Source of the DNA: Dermatemys mawii
Lineage: Eukaryota; Chordata; Testudines; Dermatemydidae
Assembly: GCA_007922305.1 (NCBI GenBank)
Contig: ML677374.1
Location: 7,673,619 to 7,737,618 of the forward strand
DNA: 64,000 bases
Direction: 5' to 3'
Positions within the stretch are counted from its first letter, which is position 1. The number at the start of each line of letters is the position of its first letter. The translations under genes and the position numbers were made by a program. Below the pieces are notes generated by a model, which did no database searches, was not told the DNA's origin, and was given only the letters and a program-made list of their open reading frames with translations. Below, piece after piece: positions 45,816-56,434 of this stretch.

Positions 45816-48800
45816 CATCTTAATAAAAACCCTCAACTGTTATTGTTAACAGCGAGAATGAAATAAATTGATCTTTTTTTTCCATGTACATATTATTTTC
45901 TTTTAAAAAGATTTTTCAGGTTAGTAATGCTATAAATGTTCCTTTCAGAAGCTGGAAGGAAGCCAGAATTTTTACCAGGTAACAGCAGAAACTGCAAAAT
46001 TGTATATATATATTTCCTCCATCTCGGTATTAGCCATATTCTATAGACTCAACAAGTTTTAAACTTCTGCAGCAAAATTTCTTAAAACAATAGTTGCAAG
46101 TTGCCCTAGCCTTCACAAGAAGAGTAGGGTTATACATTATCATGTAATCCATTAGAAGCAAATGCCTAGAGATGTGCTACGGTCATTCTACAAAAGAGGG
46201 GAAGAATTCTCAGCTGTTACAGCCTGCCACTTCTTACTCTGTAACCGATCTGCATCATCGCCGAGGTGTCAAATCCTGAAGACATAGGTAAGAGAACCCA
46301 AAGGAAAGTGTGTTATCACAACCCCGTTTGAAAGACAGCAATTGGTCATCTCTAAACATTTGTTTGATTGGAGCATCACAAGGGGAGGAAAAAAACACAC
46401 TCAAAAAATAATTTGTAGATGCAAGAATAATTTAAGTGCAGAAATAAGCTAAGTACGTGAACAAGCAAAGGAATGCACGTAATCCTAATGTTACCATATT
46501 CCAGCTCTGTGCTGACAGAACATAAACAGTAAATTCAATTTTTAAAAAACCTAACATGCCACCTTTGAAGGTTGGCTCGGCAGGTCAAAAGGCCTACTGA
46601 GAAAAGGGTGAGGAAAGCAATGCTATATGCTACTTGTGACTGAGAACTGGGAACATTTCAAGTACCTAGCTTCCACCAATATATTTCAACAATCACTTTA
46701 GAGCGTAAAATGCTTCTGTTTTAAAGAAGATTTAATAGGATACTAAACATAACAGGAAGATGAACTACTGAGGAAAAAAAAATCACAAAAAGGTAGACAT
46801 TTCATTAATGGCATTAATCTCTATGGACTCAAGCATCAACTAGTTAATTAGATTGAAGTACAGTTGCATGTTAACACTGAACATTTACTGCTCAACTGGG
46901 ATAGGCGAACTGCTAAATTCTAAAGCCTTAATTCAACAGCTAATTTTAAAAAAAAAACAGGTCAAAACAGGTTTTTATTTACAAGACACATTAAAGAATA
47001 TTATGACAGCACTAATATTAAATCTGTTCTTTATTGCAACTAATTTACTATACGTTTCCTTCCAACTTTAAGCCTTTTTTTTTTTTTTTTTTTTTTTTTA
47101 AGGCAAAACTAAAAACCACAACCTGCTAAATAAAAACTGGAATCCATTATAAAAGAGGATTGAATAAAAATCAGGATAAGAGGTAGGCAAAATATGCTCA
47201 TCATTCCATACAGAGTGGCTTCATGCTAACAGTGGAAGCCTACATAATTTCCATCATTTGCCCCATAACTTAGAGATGTTTACTATCAAGAAAAAAGGCT
47301 TTTTTGAAAAATCCACTTAGCAAAGATGACCTGATTTTGCATTCAGATCTTTAATGTGGAAGGATATTTTTGGCAACAATCAAAAATTAACTCACTCAGA
47401 TCCATAAATGCTTATTTGTCATTGTTTTGAGAGGAAGTCTTATGGGAAAGTTTATCATCATGACAAGCTTTTGCAAACAATACTGAAAGTACACACAGCT
47501 TTGGTAAAAGAAGAAAATTAGAAATTGAAAGATGCTTTTAAAAAAAAAAAAAAAGAAAGATTCAGGGGGAACATACTGCAAGGCAAGACTACCTGCATAA
47601 CTTAATTTCAACACCAGTTAGGATTTCTGTAGCTTTAAGGAATGCACTGTGTGAAACACAACACTACTCCAACAACATAATCCCAAAGCTATCAAACCCT
47701 AGACAACACAAAACCCTTTGCTTAGTACAGAAATAAGACAGACCCCTCTTTTGTCACTAATTAGCATTAGCTACATCTTAAGAAAGTAAGAGCCCTCAAG
47801 GAAAGGTTAAATACATTTGTTTAAAAAAAATCTACATGAAGAAATTAAAACTAAAATTGCTATTACTCCTCTTCCTATATGTCCAGAGTTGTTAAATTAC
47901 ACCGTTTTTTCTGGATGTATGCTTTATACAGTGTATAATGTTATAGCTTCATGCACTATTAAATTGCTCACTCTCATGAGGGACTATGTACAACAAAAAT
48001 ATTAAGTTCAACTTGTTTAGGCAGTCTCTCCCCACCAATTTCAACCATTATTCCCTTTTTGCATGTGTCTACAGCTTCCTATTCTCCTCCTTCCCCATCT
48101 CCACCCCCACTTCTTAATGACAGGGCAGCACTGTAACAGAATACAGAAGCAATCCAGATTGATTTGAATATATATCAATGTTGTATACCATTTGAAATAA
48201 GTGTTTGCAGTGGAGACAAAGCAAAAGAGAGGAAAGTTAACTGTAGAAACTCTCTTTCAGACACAGACTTCTAAAGTCAAGTTAACTGATTGCATACTGG
48301 AACTTGAAAAATTGATTTACCACTTTTGTTAAACATGGTTTTAAATAGTAAGAACTGTTTCAATTCCACAAACAGGTCCTCCAGTACCAATGGTAGCAGG
48401 ATATATTTTAGAGATAGAGTACAGATGAAAGCTTCTCTGCACATGGCTAAAGTGACTGTCCCAACATGGAAACTGGCCACATTATAACGAAGTATGCCCT
48501 AAGGAGTGGGTCACTTATCCAATAAGACTAGTAGGATAAAAGACTTAAAGCTCTTTGTTCGTCCTTCTTGCAAAGGCATACCCCATGCTCATAAAAGTTC
48601 AGAGCTTCATACCAATCAAGAACTTGCTACCCACCACTTATTAGCGCCCAAACACTTCTCAAAAGGTATACAAAAGAAAACTTGCAAAGCAGGAGGGCAG
48701 AGATTTATTCCCATCCATCAAAGCCAAGGAGTTCAAAGGTCAGCCTGAAATGAGCAAGAAACCCTGCACTTAAACCAAACACTCTTCATAAATACTGTAG

Positions 48801-49115
48801 CAAGATATGGTACAAAATACTGCAACAATTGTAAGTAACACAGCAATGCTCTCCCAATACGATGAGAAAAAGCTAAGACTCCTTCAGACTAGCCCAAATG
48901 ACTGGGACTCCGTAAGGAGATAGTTAAACTGGAGACATGTAATATCGCACAAAGCAGCTCTCCTGTAGTTTCACAGCCATATGCTGATACCCTTAAGACG
49001 CCATGCGCTCCAGCTTTAAAAGCTTTCATTGCCAATTCCCTGTTTGAAACCTGAACTGCCTGGCAACAATGACTCTCTGTGTGCCTAAAATCCTATTATT
49101 GATCCTCCTACTTAC
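45816..49115. other. Intron 5 sequence adjoining exon 5, no gene recognised
   Basis: AT-rich, relatively poor in recognised repeats. Holds a 25-T run at 47075-47099. No exon 6-like sequence was found on the minus strand. Confidence 0.55.
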
Positions 49116-49157
49116 CTTAGGCTGTGCTCGTCGGGGAAATGCAACTTTAGGGTCAAT
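49116..49157 (-). CDS. MSI2: MSI2 coding exon 5, end of RRM1 and inter-RRM linker
   Basis: A short exon of 42 bases (14 codons) between a CCCTCAG acceptor and an AAG|GTAAGT donor, encoding IDPKVAFPRRAQPK (residues 91-104). This is the last strand of RRM1 and the basic linker leading to RRM2. It is in phase 0 on both sides, so skipping it would keep the frame. The next exon, expected to begin the RRM2 segment with a KIFVGGLS-type RNP2, is not present in positions 1-49115. Intron 5 is therefore longer than 49 kb. Confidence 0.93.
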
Positions 49158-50089
49158 CTGAGGGAAAAGAAAAGGGAAAATCAACATGTTAATTTTTTTA
49201 AACCACTGAATTATTAATCCCTCATTTCTCAGGCTTAAAATTCAGTACACTGGATCTTCTAGAGCAACTCAGGAGCTAATGGACTATGGTCAGATTTAGA
49301 GTGGGACTGAATTGATCTCGCCTGTAAATGATCTATAGTGCATTCTATACTACAACTTGCATGGTACACAAGATATTCTGTACTACTTTTTGGGCTGGGG
49401 CCTCTCCAACAAGAGCTGGATGTTAAATGTTACCAGCACATTCTGTAGAGTTGCAGAGAGATGGACTCCATCTTGGATCACAATCTTAATCTGCAAATTT
49501 GTTCATCTTTCAACACATGCCCCCTGGGGTTCTCTTTTAAAAACAAAAAACTCTCCATCCCCCCAAAAATAAAAAGATACAACACACTGACCCAAATTAT
49601 TTACTTCTAGATTATTAGAACTATCTTGTTAAACAACTACAAAGATTACTTTGTATAATTGCATTTTTAACTGATTTGCTTTACAGTTGCCATCAAAGGA
49701 CACAGGTGGGCAATAAAAAAAAAAAAAAGAAAAAAAGAAAAAAAAATCTGTGAAGGGTAAAAACACACCACATGAATGCTAAACTTAGAAGAAACCACAT
49801 TCTTAAAAGATTTGTGCAGACTTTCTGTGGAGGAGCTAACTAAAGTAATCTTAAAAGGAAAGCTGACCGCCACAGAAATTTAAAAAAAACAAACCTCATT
49901 TCATCCCTTGATGCCTTATTTTTAGATGCAGGGTTTATTGTCTGTTTTAACTCAAGTTTTTTTTTTGTTTTTTTTTTTTTTTTTTTTTTNNNNNNNNNNN
50001 NNNNNNNNNNNNNNNNNNNNNNNNNNNNNNNNNNNNNNNNNNNNNNNNNNNNNNNNNNNNNNNNNNNNNNNNNNNNNNNNNNNNNNNNN

Positions 50090-50135
<46 letters not shown>

Positions 50136-53100
50136 AGAAGAAGAAGAAAAAAAAGCATGTCCCCAGTTCAACAAGCCAGTCTGGCAATTTTAAAAGCAAC
50201 TTAAAAAATGAGACAGCTTTAAAAGACAACTGTTTCCTACCACAGTGTTAAACAAAAAAATACACACCACCAGATTCATGACTTGTTGTAAACAAAATAA
50301 TGCTTCAAAATGCTACCTTTAAAGAAAAAAAACCTAATGAAAGGTCTGTGTGTTATTGAATTTCCCTCTCTTCTTTCAGCAGCATTTGTTCATAAGAAGG
50401 TCCTTAATAAAAAGTTTTGGAAAATGGGTGATTTTAAGGGAAAAATCTTATGTATAACTGCAGTTACATTTAGCAGCTTCCATTGTTACTTTTTTACTTC
50501 TTTTTTTTTTTTAAAAAAAAATCAAATTTAGATCCTGGCTTTGTTAAAGGATATTTTGAAATAGAAACTATTTTAATGGAATATTCATCTAAGATTATTT
50601 TGTGGACAAGGAGTTGAGGTTTTTTAAACTAATGCTATTTGATGTTGCTTATGGTGATATCATTGACAGGTAACCCACCAGGTCACTATGTGCCAGTAGT
50701 TTTATTCAACTGAAACGTCAAAATTGTAAATGGTACATTAATTTAATACTCATCTGATAAATGAATTGGTCTATATTATATAGATGTGTTCTTTTTTATA
50801 ACATATACCTGAGAAATGAGTGATTACATGCCACTTTATTGTTCAAAAAATATACAAAAGTGAAATCCTTTATCTAGAAAGCTACCCTTTTTCAGAGAGA
50901 TTATTATCTACAAATATATTCAGCACTGACTAGGTACTTGTCTACCAGGGAAATACAACAGGTGTGGATTTTCCATTGAGATACCCAAAGATAGAAACAG
51001 CTATGCACATTTCTGTATCAGCCTCCAAAGTTATATTATTTGTTTTTAAAAACAAGTTAACAAAAAGAGAGAAAGATAATTAAGTATACTCCAATCACAC
51101 CACAATGGCATTATTGTAAAGTTTGGCATTGGCAAAAGTTGTATCAGCCATCAAATTCTGAAGCATAAATATTCAGTTTACGGAGGCCAATTCTCTAAGG
51201 AAGGGGGTCTTTACACTACAAGGAAAATATTAGATTCAAATAACTTAATTTTGCTCATTGGAAAACTTTTGGTTAAATGTCATTAGCATGTTTAAGGGAA
51301 CACACAATCAGCATGGCAAATCCGTACCTTTTGCACATCCCTGTCAACTATTGAAACAACCAGCAAAACAAAGCAAAACTTCTACCAAAAAAAAATTAGT
51401 TAGTTAGATACAATTCTACTTACTGTATCTACAAGTCCTCTAGGAAATGACTATAATACTATGTCTGATATGAATGGCCATTACCTAAACAAAGCTTTTA
51501 ACGTAACTGTAAACAAGAGCGCCGTTTCCATGCCAATACCCAACCGATCTGATCTGCCTCCTGTGCTGAACGTTGAAACAGAGTCAAATGCTATGTTATA
51601 CTAAAGAACAGTTACTATCATATGTCTACAAATAAATGGCTGAGTGAGAACTTGGTTGGTTTTAATTTTTGATATATGCTGTTGTTTTCATTGGCGGATT
51701 CTGTTTGTTTAAGTAGAATCAATCACTACAACAAAATTAAATCTGATGTAAGTTTATTTTTGTCTATTTCTTTTGCCCTTCACCTGCCCAAGAGCAAACT
51801 AAATACATTCCAGTAACTAAACTGTGATGTAGGGCTAGGGGAAGGAGGTAAAAAATCATCAATAATAATTTTGGGAGAGCTTCTAGGTGGCTGGGGTTCA
51901 AGAAATTTTGCCTGCCTTATCTCTTATCTAAACTTATGATTTCTGTAAAAAAATATATTTCAAATACAGTTGTACAGCAGAAATCTGGTGAGAGTTTAAT
52001 CTCAGAGTTCAGTTGAATCAGTTATCTTGCCATATCTGATTAAACCTAAAATCAAATTATTAAGGAATGTGAAAGCATGAGCTACGTGTTCAGACAAGCC
52101 CAACAAAATTTGCTGGGCAAATTCAAACACTACATTCCACCTGCTTCTGTAGGGCTATTTTTTAAAATGCAAGTTTAAAAAAAATGAAAATATCATGTAC
52201 TCATGTCGGATTCAGTTCTTCTGTTCTTTATTTAGCTATATTCATCACAAAATAAGGCTTAACAGCATTAAAACATAATCCCGCCAACCATCAACGCTCA
52301 CGTTGAAAGAAAACATTTAAGATCCAAAACATGTACCATAAAAGACAGTTGCGAACAACAAAAACATTTGACACCATTTAGCAGATGTTCTACTAGACAG
52401 TTAAACCAATAAGATTCTTCCCTTCCCAAAATTCTGTCTCTTTCAGACAGCACAGGTACCAGTATCAATAATGACCTTTACTAGTGTCCTTTTTTCTAAG
52501 TTTGCTGAGGCTTGTAATTGAAACAAAGTAACAAGACCCAAACTCCACTTTTTGGCATGGCACTGACAGAAAAATTAAAACTAGGGCCTATCTGCATAAA
52601 CACTTAATACTCACTACCAAATCCAATACAAAAAATGCAATATGTGGGCAAATCATTTCATTTACATACTAAAAAAAGAAAAGCAAAAAAAAGTAACAAA
52701 TTGGCTGAATCTCTTGAGCATTTTCCTGCATGATCCATTGGGAACTTATTACAGTGAAAAGCTTTGCAAAAATGATCATCTATTATTTGTGCTTCTGTAG
52801 CACCTTTCCTCCAAACAGCCCAAAATGTTTTGTAAGCCTCACAACACCCTCCTCTCCCTTCCCTCCAAAAAAAACTAGTTTGAGAGAGGTGAGTTTGGAA
52901 GAACTTCAGAAATGTGTGTCATTCAAGGGTAAATCATCAACTCCTACAATAAGGTGTAAAGAAAAAAAATTCCTACCAAGAGTGGCCCCTATTTTACTTA
53001 CACACCTTTTTTCTCCCCATCCCCAACCACCCAAAAAGTTATTTTTTACTCTATGATATTGTAAATTTCACTGTGAGGCTGGAGGATCATGATCTAGATT

Positions 53101-53346
53101 TGTAGTTATGGCAAAAAAAAAGTTTTTTTAAAAATAGTGACAGCTTTTCAAAGTTAAAAGTGAAATCTGAAAAATGATCAGCATGATCTAGCTCAGGGAC
53201 AGTTTTATGTTGAGTTTTAAAAAAAACAAAAACTGCAGCTCCAGCAAACCAAACAAAAAGGGCACTGTCCCTTTAAATAAGCCTGTCACAGTCATAACAT
53301 TGCAGGAAATAAAGGACACATTAAAACAACAACACACATAACATAC
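49158..53346 (-). other. MSI2 intron 4
   Basis: AT-rich intron of about 4.2 kb including an assembly gap. Apart from homopolymer runs I recognise no mobile element from about 50140 to 53340, in contrast to the repeat-dense sequence on either side of the gene. No gene of its own is seen. Confidence 0.7.
49990..50089. other. Assembly gap (100 N)
   Basis: Exactly 100 N, a conventional filler for a gap of unknown length. It is flanked on the left by a T run (49965-49989, one G interruption before it) and on the right by about 26 T followed by about 21 A. The true distance across it is unknown, so intron 4 length is uncertain. Confidence 0.99.
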
Positions 53347-53431
53347 CGTTTTGGAATCTAATTCATGATGGGGCTGAGCTAATACTTTATCTACACTTGC
53401 CGGATCAGCAAACGTAACGAAACCGAAGCCT
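53347..53431 (-). CDS. MSI2: MSI2 coding exon 4, RRM1 RNP1
   Basis: A TTTCAG acceptor and an ACG|GTATGT donor bound 85 bases that complete Arg62 and encode [19 protein letters not shown] (63-81), then PHHELDSKT to residue 90. RGFGFVTF (62-69) is the RNP1 motif; Phe64 and Phe66 are the expected RNA-contacting aromatics. The exon ends on a codon boundary. It is followed by intron 4, which is about 4.2 kb and contains a 100-N gap. A run of about 19 T in minus sense lies about 50 bases upstream of the acceptor. Confidence 0.95.
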
Positions 53432-54063
53432 CTGAAATGAGACAAAGAACAAAGTGGGGGGGAAGGGAACATAAGAGCTAGACAAAAAAAAAAAAAAAAA
53501 AAAGCCTAATAAAAATAAATAACAGTTTCTTCCTTTCCCCATCTGCTCCCTCCCCCTGAAAAAAAAATCTCAGATTCAGGAGGGAGGAGATAATCTAGGT
53601 CTCTCCAATCCCACCTCCCCTTCACCTTTCAACCTCTTCTTCATGCTTTGTTTTATACTGGATCACACAGGACTGGGGTGTTGTGATCACCCTCTTAGAG
53701 AGAGAGAGGAGAAATCAAAGATACTTTAAAAAAACAAATACAACTGTCTGCAAGCGTATAGAACAAAAATAGGTATATTTGTGTTCCATTTGGAGTACCC
53801 CACAATTAATCAAAAGATGAAAGGGCAATTAAAATGACAGTGCAAAAAGGGGCGTGGGGATCAAATAAACAGGTCACAATCAATCGTCTTCAGCATTTTG
53901 TTTAGGGGATGGGAAAGTTTATAAAAAAACATTTTCAACTAAAAATGTATATACATATTCCTAGGTACTTTTGCACAGACAATATATACACGTACACATA
54001 CACACACAACTTTAAAACTTAGATTGTAAAATAAATTAAATTAAAAAGAGGAGGAGGATTTAC

Positions 54064-54145
54064 CTGGAACGTTTTGTGGTAGGGTCCCTCATGACCATAC
54101 ATTCTCTAATTTCTCCAAATTTGCTAAAATAGTCTCTAAGGCTAT
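54064..54145 (-). CDS. MSI2: MSI2 coding exon 3, middle of RRM1
   Basis: A TCTGCAG acceptor and a TTCCAG|GTAAAT donor bound 82 bases that complete Asp35 and encode [18 protein letters not shown] (36-53), then RDPTTKRS to residue 61, plus two bases of Arg62. This is helix 1 to beta-3 entry of RRM1. The acceptor is preceded by an unusually long pyrimidine tract (minus sense, about 54208-54152) built from CT and C runs. Intron 3 is 632 bp. No disabling change is seen. Confidence 0.95.
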
Positions 54146-54151
54146 CTGCAG

Positions 54152-54208
54152 AGACAGAAGGGGAGAGAGAGGGGGGGAGAGAGAGAGAGAAGGGGGGAGA
54201 GAAGAGAA
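54152..54208 (-). promoter_or_regulatory. Extended polypyrimidine tract upstream of MSI2 exon 3
   Basis: In mRNA sense this is roughly 55 nearly unbroken C/T bases made of CT repeats and C runs, ending in CTGCAG at the exon 3 acceptor. It is much longer than a usual polypyrimidine tract. It is a candidate for PTB or poly(C)-binding protein control, but could simply be a CT microsatellite. Confidence 0.5.
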
Positions 54209-54518
54209 ATAAAAGCAAATGCAATTCTTATCACTCAAGGAGTTTGAATTTGTGGTGGGATGGATGGGGGGGTGTTTTGCATTTCTTTTTAAAGGCGCGC
54301 GCGCACGCACAGTTTAAGGTCGAATAGAGGACTCGACAAAGGCTTTGCTATTTGGGGGGCAAAATACAGATCTACAACCTTGTTCAGGAGAAGAAGTGTG
54401 TGTGTTGAGTGGGGGGGTAACCCAACGGCGAGAGGTAACTGCACTGGGATAACAAAGAGCAATAAAGCAGCCAGGGGTGAGGGCGGTGGGCCCCACACAC
54501 ACACACCCTGTCCCTTAC

Positions 54519-54559
54519 CTGGTGAGGTTTGCCAGCTCAGGCCTCCAATAAACATTTTA
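54519..54559 (-). CDS. MSI2: MSI2 coding exon 2, RRM1 beta-1 strand with RNP2
   Basis: A TTCCAG acceptor and a CCAG|GTAAGG donor bound 41 bases that complete Gly21 and encode KMFIGGLSWQTSP (residues 22-34) plus one base of Asp35. MFIGGL is the RNP2 motif of RRM1, with Phe24 the expected RNA-stacking aromatic. The phase (2 in, 1 out) fits exon 1 and exon 3 without any adjustment. The same bases also form the 3' part of an alternative first exon starting at 54609. Intron 2 is 373 bp. Confidence 0.95.
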
Positions 54560-54609
54560 CTGGAAGAAGAAAACAGAACAGAGTTAAGCACAGATGTCAG
54601 ATCGGCCAT
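54519..54609 (-). CDS. MSI2: MSI2 alternative first coding exon (MADLTSVL-type N-terminus)
   Basis: An ATG at 54609-54607 with a strong context (A at -3, G at +4) opens a frame that runs unspliced through the exon 2 acceptor and joins RRM1 in frame: 17 new residues, MADLTSVLNSVLFSSSS, followed by KMFIGG. The human MSI2 short isoform is known to begin MADLTSVL..., so this start is conserved rather than an accident of intron retention. It replaces residues 1-21 and makes the protein four residues shorter. It implies a promoter inside intron 1 or exon 1 sequence, upstream of 54610, where a 70-bp C/T-rich (mRNA sense) tract lies at about 54716-54640. Which promoter makes this transcript is not visible. 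Confidence 0.85.
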
Positions 54610-54642
54610 TTTGACGTGTAACTTACAAAAGCTAAAAGGAAG

Positions 54643-54716
54643 AGAGAGTGCGCTGTGGAGGGGGGAGAGGGGAGGTGGGGAAGAAGGGAGGAGAGGAGGG
54701 GTGAGGGAGGGGGGCA
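54643..54716 (+). other. Purine-rich, G-run tract (G-quadruplex/H-DNA potential)
   Basis: Seventy-odd bases on the plus strand are almost entirely A and G, with at least six runs of three to six G separated by short spacers. The tract lies 35-110 bases upstream of the alternative MSI2 start codon at 54609, so it would sit in the leader or promoter of that transcript. G-quadruplex or triplex formation is a prediction from base pattern only. Confidence 0.5.
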
Positions 54717-54881
54717 GTTCAATGCAACCCACCCAAGGTGAGCAACTCAGGGACAGGGGGGCACCAGAAGTGCCGGCATGGCTCTGCCTTCGGGGCTCTC
54801 TTCTTTTCCCCCACCCCCGCGCCTCCTTTCTAGCCACAGAAATCATATCAAGTGGGGATGGGGGGGGAGGTTTAAACTTAC

Positions 54882-54943
54882 CCAGGGTCGTGTTGGGAGT
54901 CGTTTGGGCTTCCAGAGGTAGCTTGGCTCCCATCTGCCTCCAT
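54882..54943 (-). CDS. MSI2: MSI2 (Musashi-2) coding exon 1, residues 1-20
   Basis: First coding exon of Musashi-2, a cytoplasmic RNA-binding translational regulator with two RRM domains that binds UAG-containing motifs in mRNA 3'UTRs. The start codon at 54943-54941 has a strong context (G at -3, G at +4). The exon encodes MEADGSQATSGSPNDSQHDP plus two bases of a Gly codon and ends at a GG|GTAAGT donor. This acidic/Ser-rich leader ahead of RRM1 matches the known vertebrate MSI2 N-terminus (MSI1 differs), which is the reason for choosing MSI2. Intron 1 is only 322 bp. The promoter side is C/G-rich. Recognition is from memory of the family; the splice sites and frame are read directly from the sequence. 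Confidence 0.95.
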
Positions 54944-55079
54944 GTCTGCAAAAACCCACAGTGATCCTGAGCAGCGCAGAGCGAAAGCCCCTGAAGAAAC
55001 CCCCACCACCCTCCCCCCCCCCCTTTTTTTTTCTTCTCCTACCAGAGAATATTACTGGAGAGAGGAGCCGGGGAAGCAG
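54944..55079 (-). other. MSI2: MSI2 5' untranslated leader (probable)
   Basis: Sequence directly upstream of the exon 1 start codon. It holds runs of C and T on the plus strand (14 C then 9 T near 55013-55035), so the mRNA would carry an A/G-rich stretch. No splice acceptor is needed to reach the start codon. The 5' end and any upstream intron are not determined. Confidence 0.45.
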
Positions 55080-55380
55080 CCAGATCCGTCACACGTGGGA
55101 TCAGCTTAGCTCAGCTCCTTCCCTCCCCCCACATCTACCATCCTCTCCTCCCTCCATCTCCTGCTCCCTCCTCCTTCTCTCCCCCACTCCTCCTCCTCCC
55201 CCCCGAACGCACGTGGGGCGGAGTTCTAGAACGTAATGTAACCCATTCGGAGGACGTCATCAGTCTCAGCACGGCCCCTCCCCCCCCCAGGCTCACACAC
55301 TCTCTGACCGTGACCTGGATCGTTCAGCTGCCTCTTCGCAGGGCTGGAGAGAAGGCGGCTAGCTTCGCTCCACTGTAGGC
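55080..55380 (-). promoter_or_regulatory. MSI2: Probable MSI2 promoter, GC-box/E-box/CRE-like region
   Basis: This region lies 0.15-0.45 kb upstream of the start codon. It has no obvious TATA box and is rich in C runs and CpG relative to the rest of the window. Visible sites are two CACGTG E-boxes (55092-55097 and 55210-55215), a GGGGCGG GC-box at about 55215-55221, a perfect palindrome GTTCTAGAAC at 55223-55232 (a two-unit heat-shock-element-like TTCnnGAA), and GACGTCAT at 55253-55260 (close to a CRE). The transcription start cannot be placed from sequence alone. The promoter role is inferred from position and composition. Confidence 0.55.
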
Positions 55381-55630
55381 ATGCATGGTCCATCTATGCC
55401 AGGGAGCCCAGCTGCCTGCAAAGGGGGAAAAAATACAAGGAGGAGCAGCTGTTCATCCTCTTGCAATCTATGGTCAATAATAACAACCTTGCAGCTAAAG
55501 CCAGGAGCCTTTGCTAATCAGAGTGACCCCCCGACTCCCCCCTCAAAAAATCCTGACACATGGGTGTCCAGTTTGAAACACTTTAAAAGAAGGGGATAGT
55601 CCACACACCCCAAAAGATGGCAAATAAGAT

Positions 55631-55822
55631 TTCATAGAATATCAGGGTTGGAAGGGACCTCAGGAGGTCATCTAGTCCAGCCTCCTGCTCAAAGCAGGAC
55701 CAATCCCCAATTCAATCATGCAAAAGATTTTTGCCCCATATTCCTAAATGGCCCCTCAAGCATTAGAACTTACAGCCCTGGGTTTAGCAGGGCAACACTC
55801 AAGCCACTGAGCTATCCCTATC
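55631..55822 (-). mobile_element. Full-length tRNA-headed SINE with CR1-like tail
   Basis: Reading the minus strand: A box TAGCTCAGTGGCTT (55814-55801), B box-like GGCTGTAAGTTC (55777-55766), a short unrelated body, then CTGCTTTGAGCAGGAGG and the CR1 3' end, AGGTCCCTTCCAACCCTGAT then ATTCTATGAA. A tRNA head joined to a CR1 tail is the known design of tortoise/turtle SINEs mobilised by CR1 LINEs, and is one of the best clues to the organism. It lies just upstream of the MSI2 promoter in the same orientation as the gene. Confidence 0.85.
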
Positions 55823-56430
55823 CTTCCCCCCTCTTTATAAAGAGCTTACTGTAACAAGATCTTTCAAAGCCAGTCTCCTGTCTTTGCATCAGTTCAAGCA
55901 GCACCTAGCATAGTGGGTCCGGATTCTGACTATTAATAAAACAGAAACAACACATCATCATCATCACTTTAAATTAATCCCCAAAGGCCTCATGCTGGAG
56001 TCTGTTCTCAGTTGAAATCTCCATCTGCTACAGTGCCAGTTTTGCTTGCGGCTGCAAGATCAAACCCCCCAAAATGAGAGAGGAGACTTGGATAAGGGCT
56101 TTCTGCTCTTCCCAGCATCACCCTTGCTATTCTCTCCTTTAACAAAGAATTTTACTGACCTGAAGGAAATAATTGGGTGAGGAGCAGGACACGTCACTTA
56201 CAAAGAAAAAAAGTTTGTGACCTATTATATTTCATTGTTAAGTGAGAAGATGTGAATCAAAAAATATAGTGCCAAACGTGTACGCAACCCGTGGCCCCAG
56301 TCTGTTCACGGTACCCAAACTAAACATGTGTGTGTTTGCAGAATCAGGATCTTCCTGTTAAATACACACACAAATGCAGGGCTAGTTTCTAACTTCTTTA
56401 CAGCAGGATTCTGCATGGAATTCATAAATC
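55823..56430. other. Upstream intergenic sequence, no gene recognised
   Basis: Nothing recognised. Confidence 0.5.
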
Positions 56431-56434
56431 AAAA

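Noticed and set aside
54289..54964. 194- and 220-codon open frames across MSI2 exons 1-2
   Set aside because: They run through splice sites and homopurine tracts. Apart from the 17-codon alternative N-terminus, they are shadows.
55766..55822. tRNA gene on the minus strand
   Set aside because: A and B box-like sequences are present but there is no cloverleaf, and the unit continues into a CR1 tail, so it is a SINE head.
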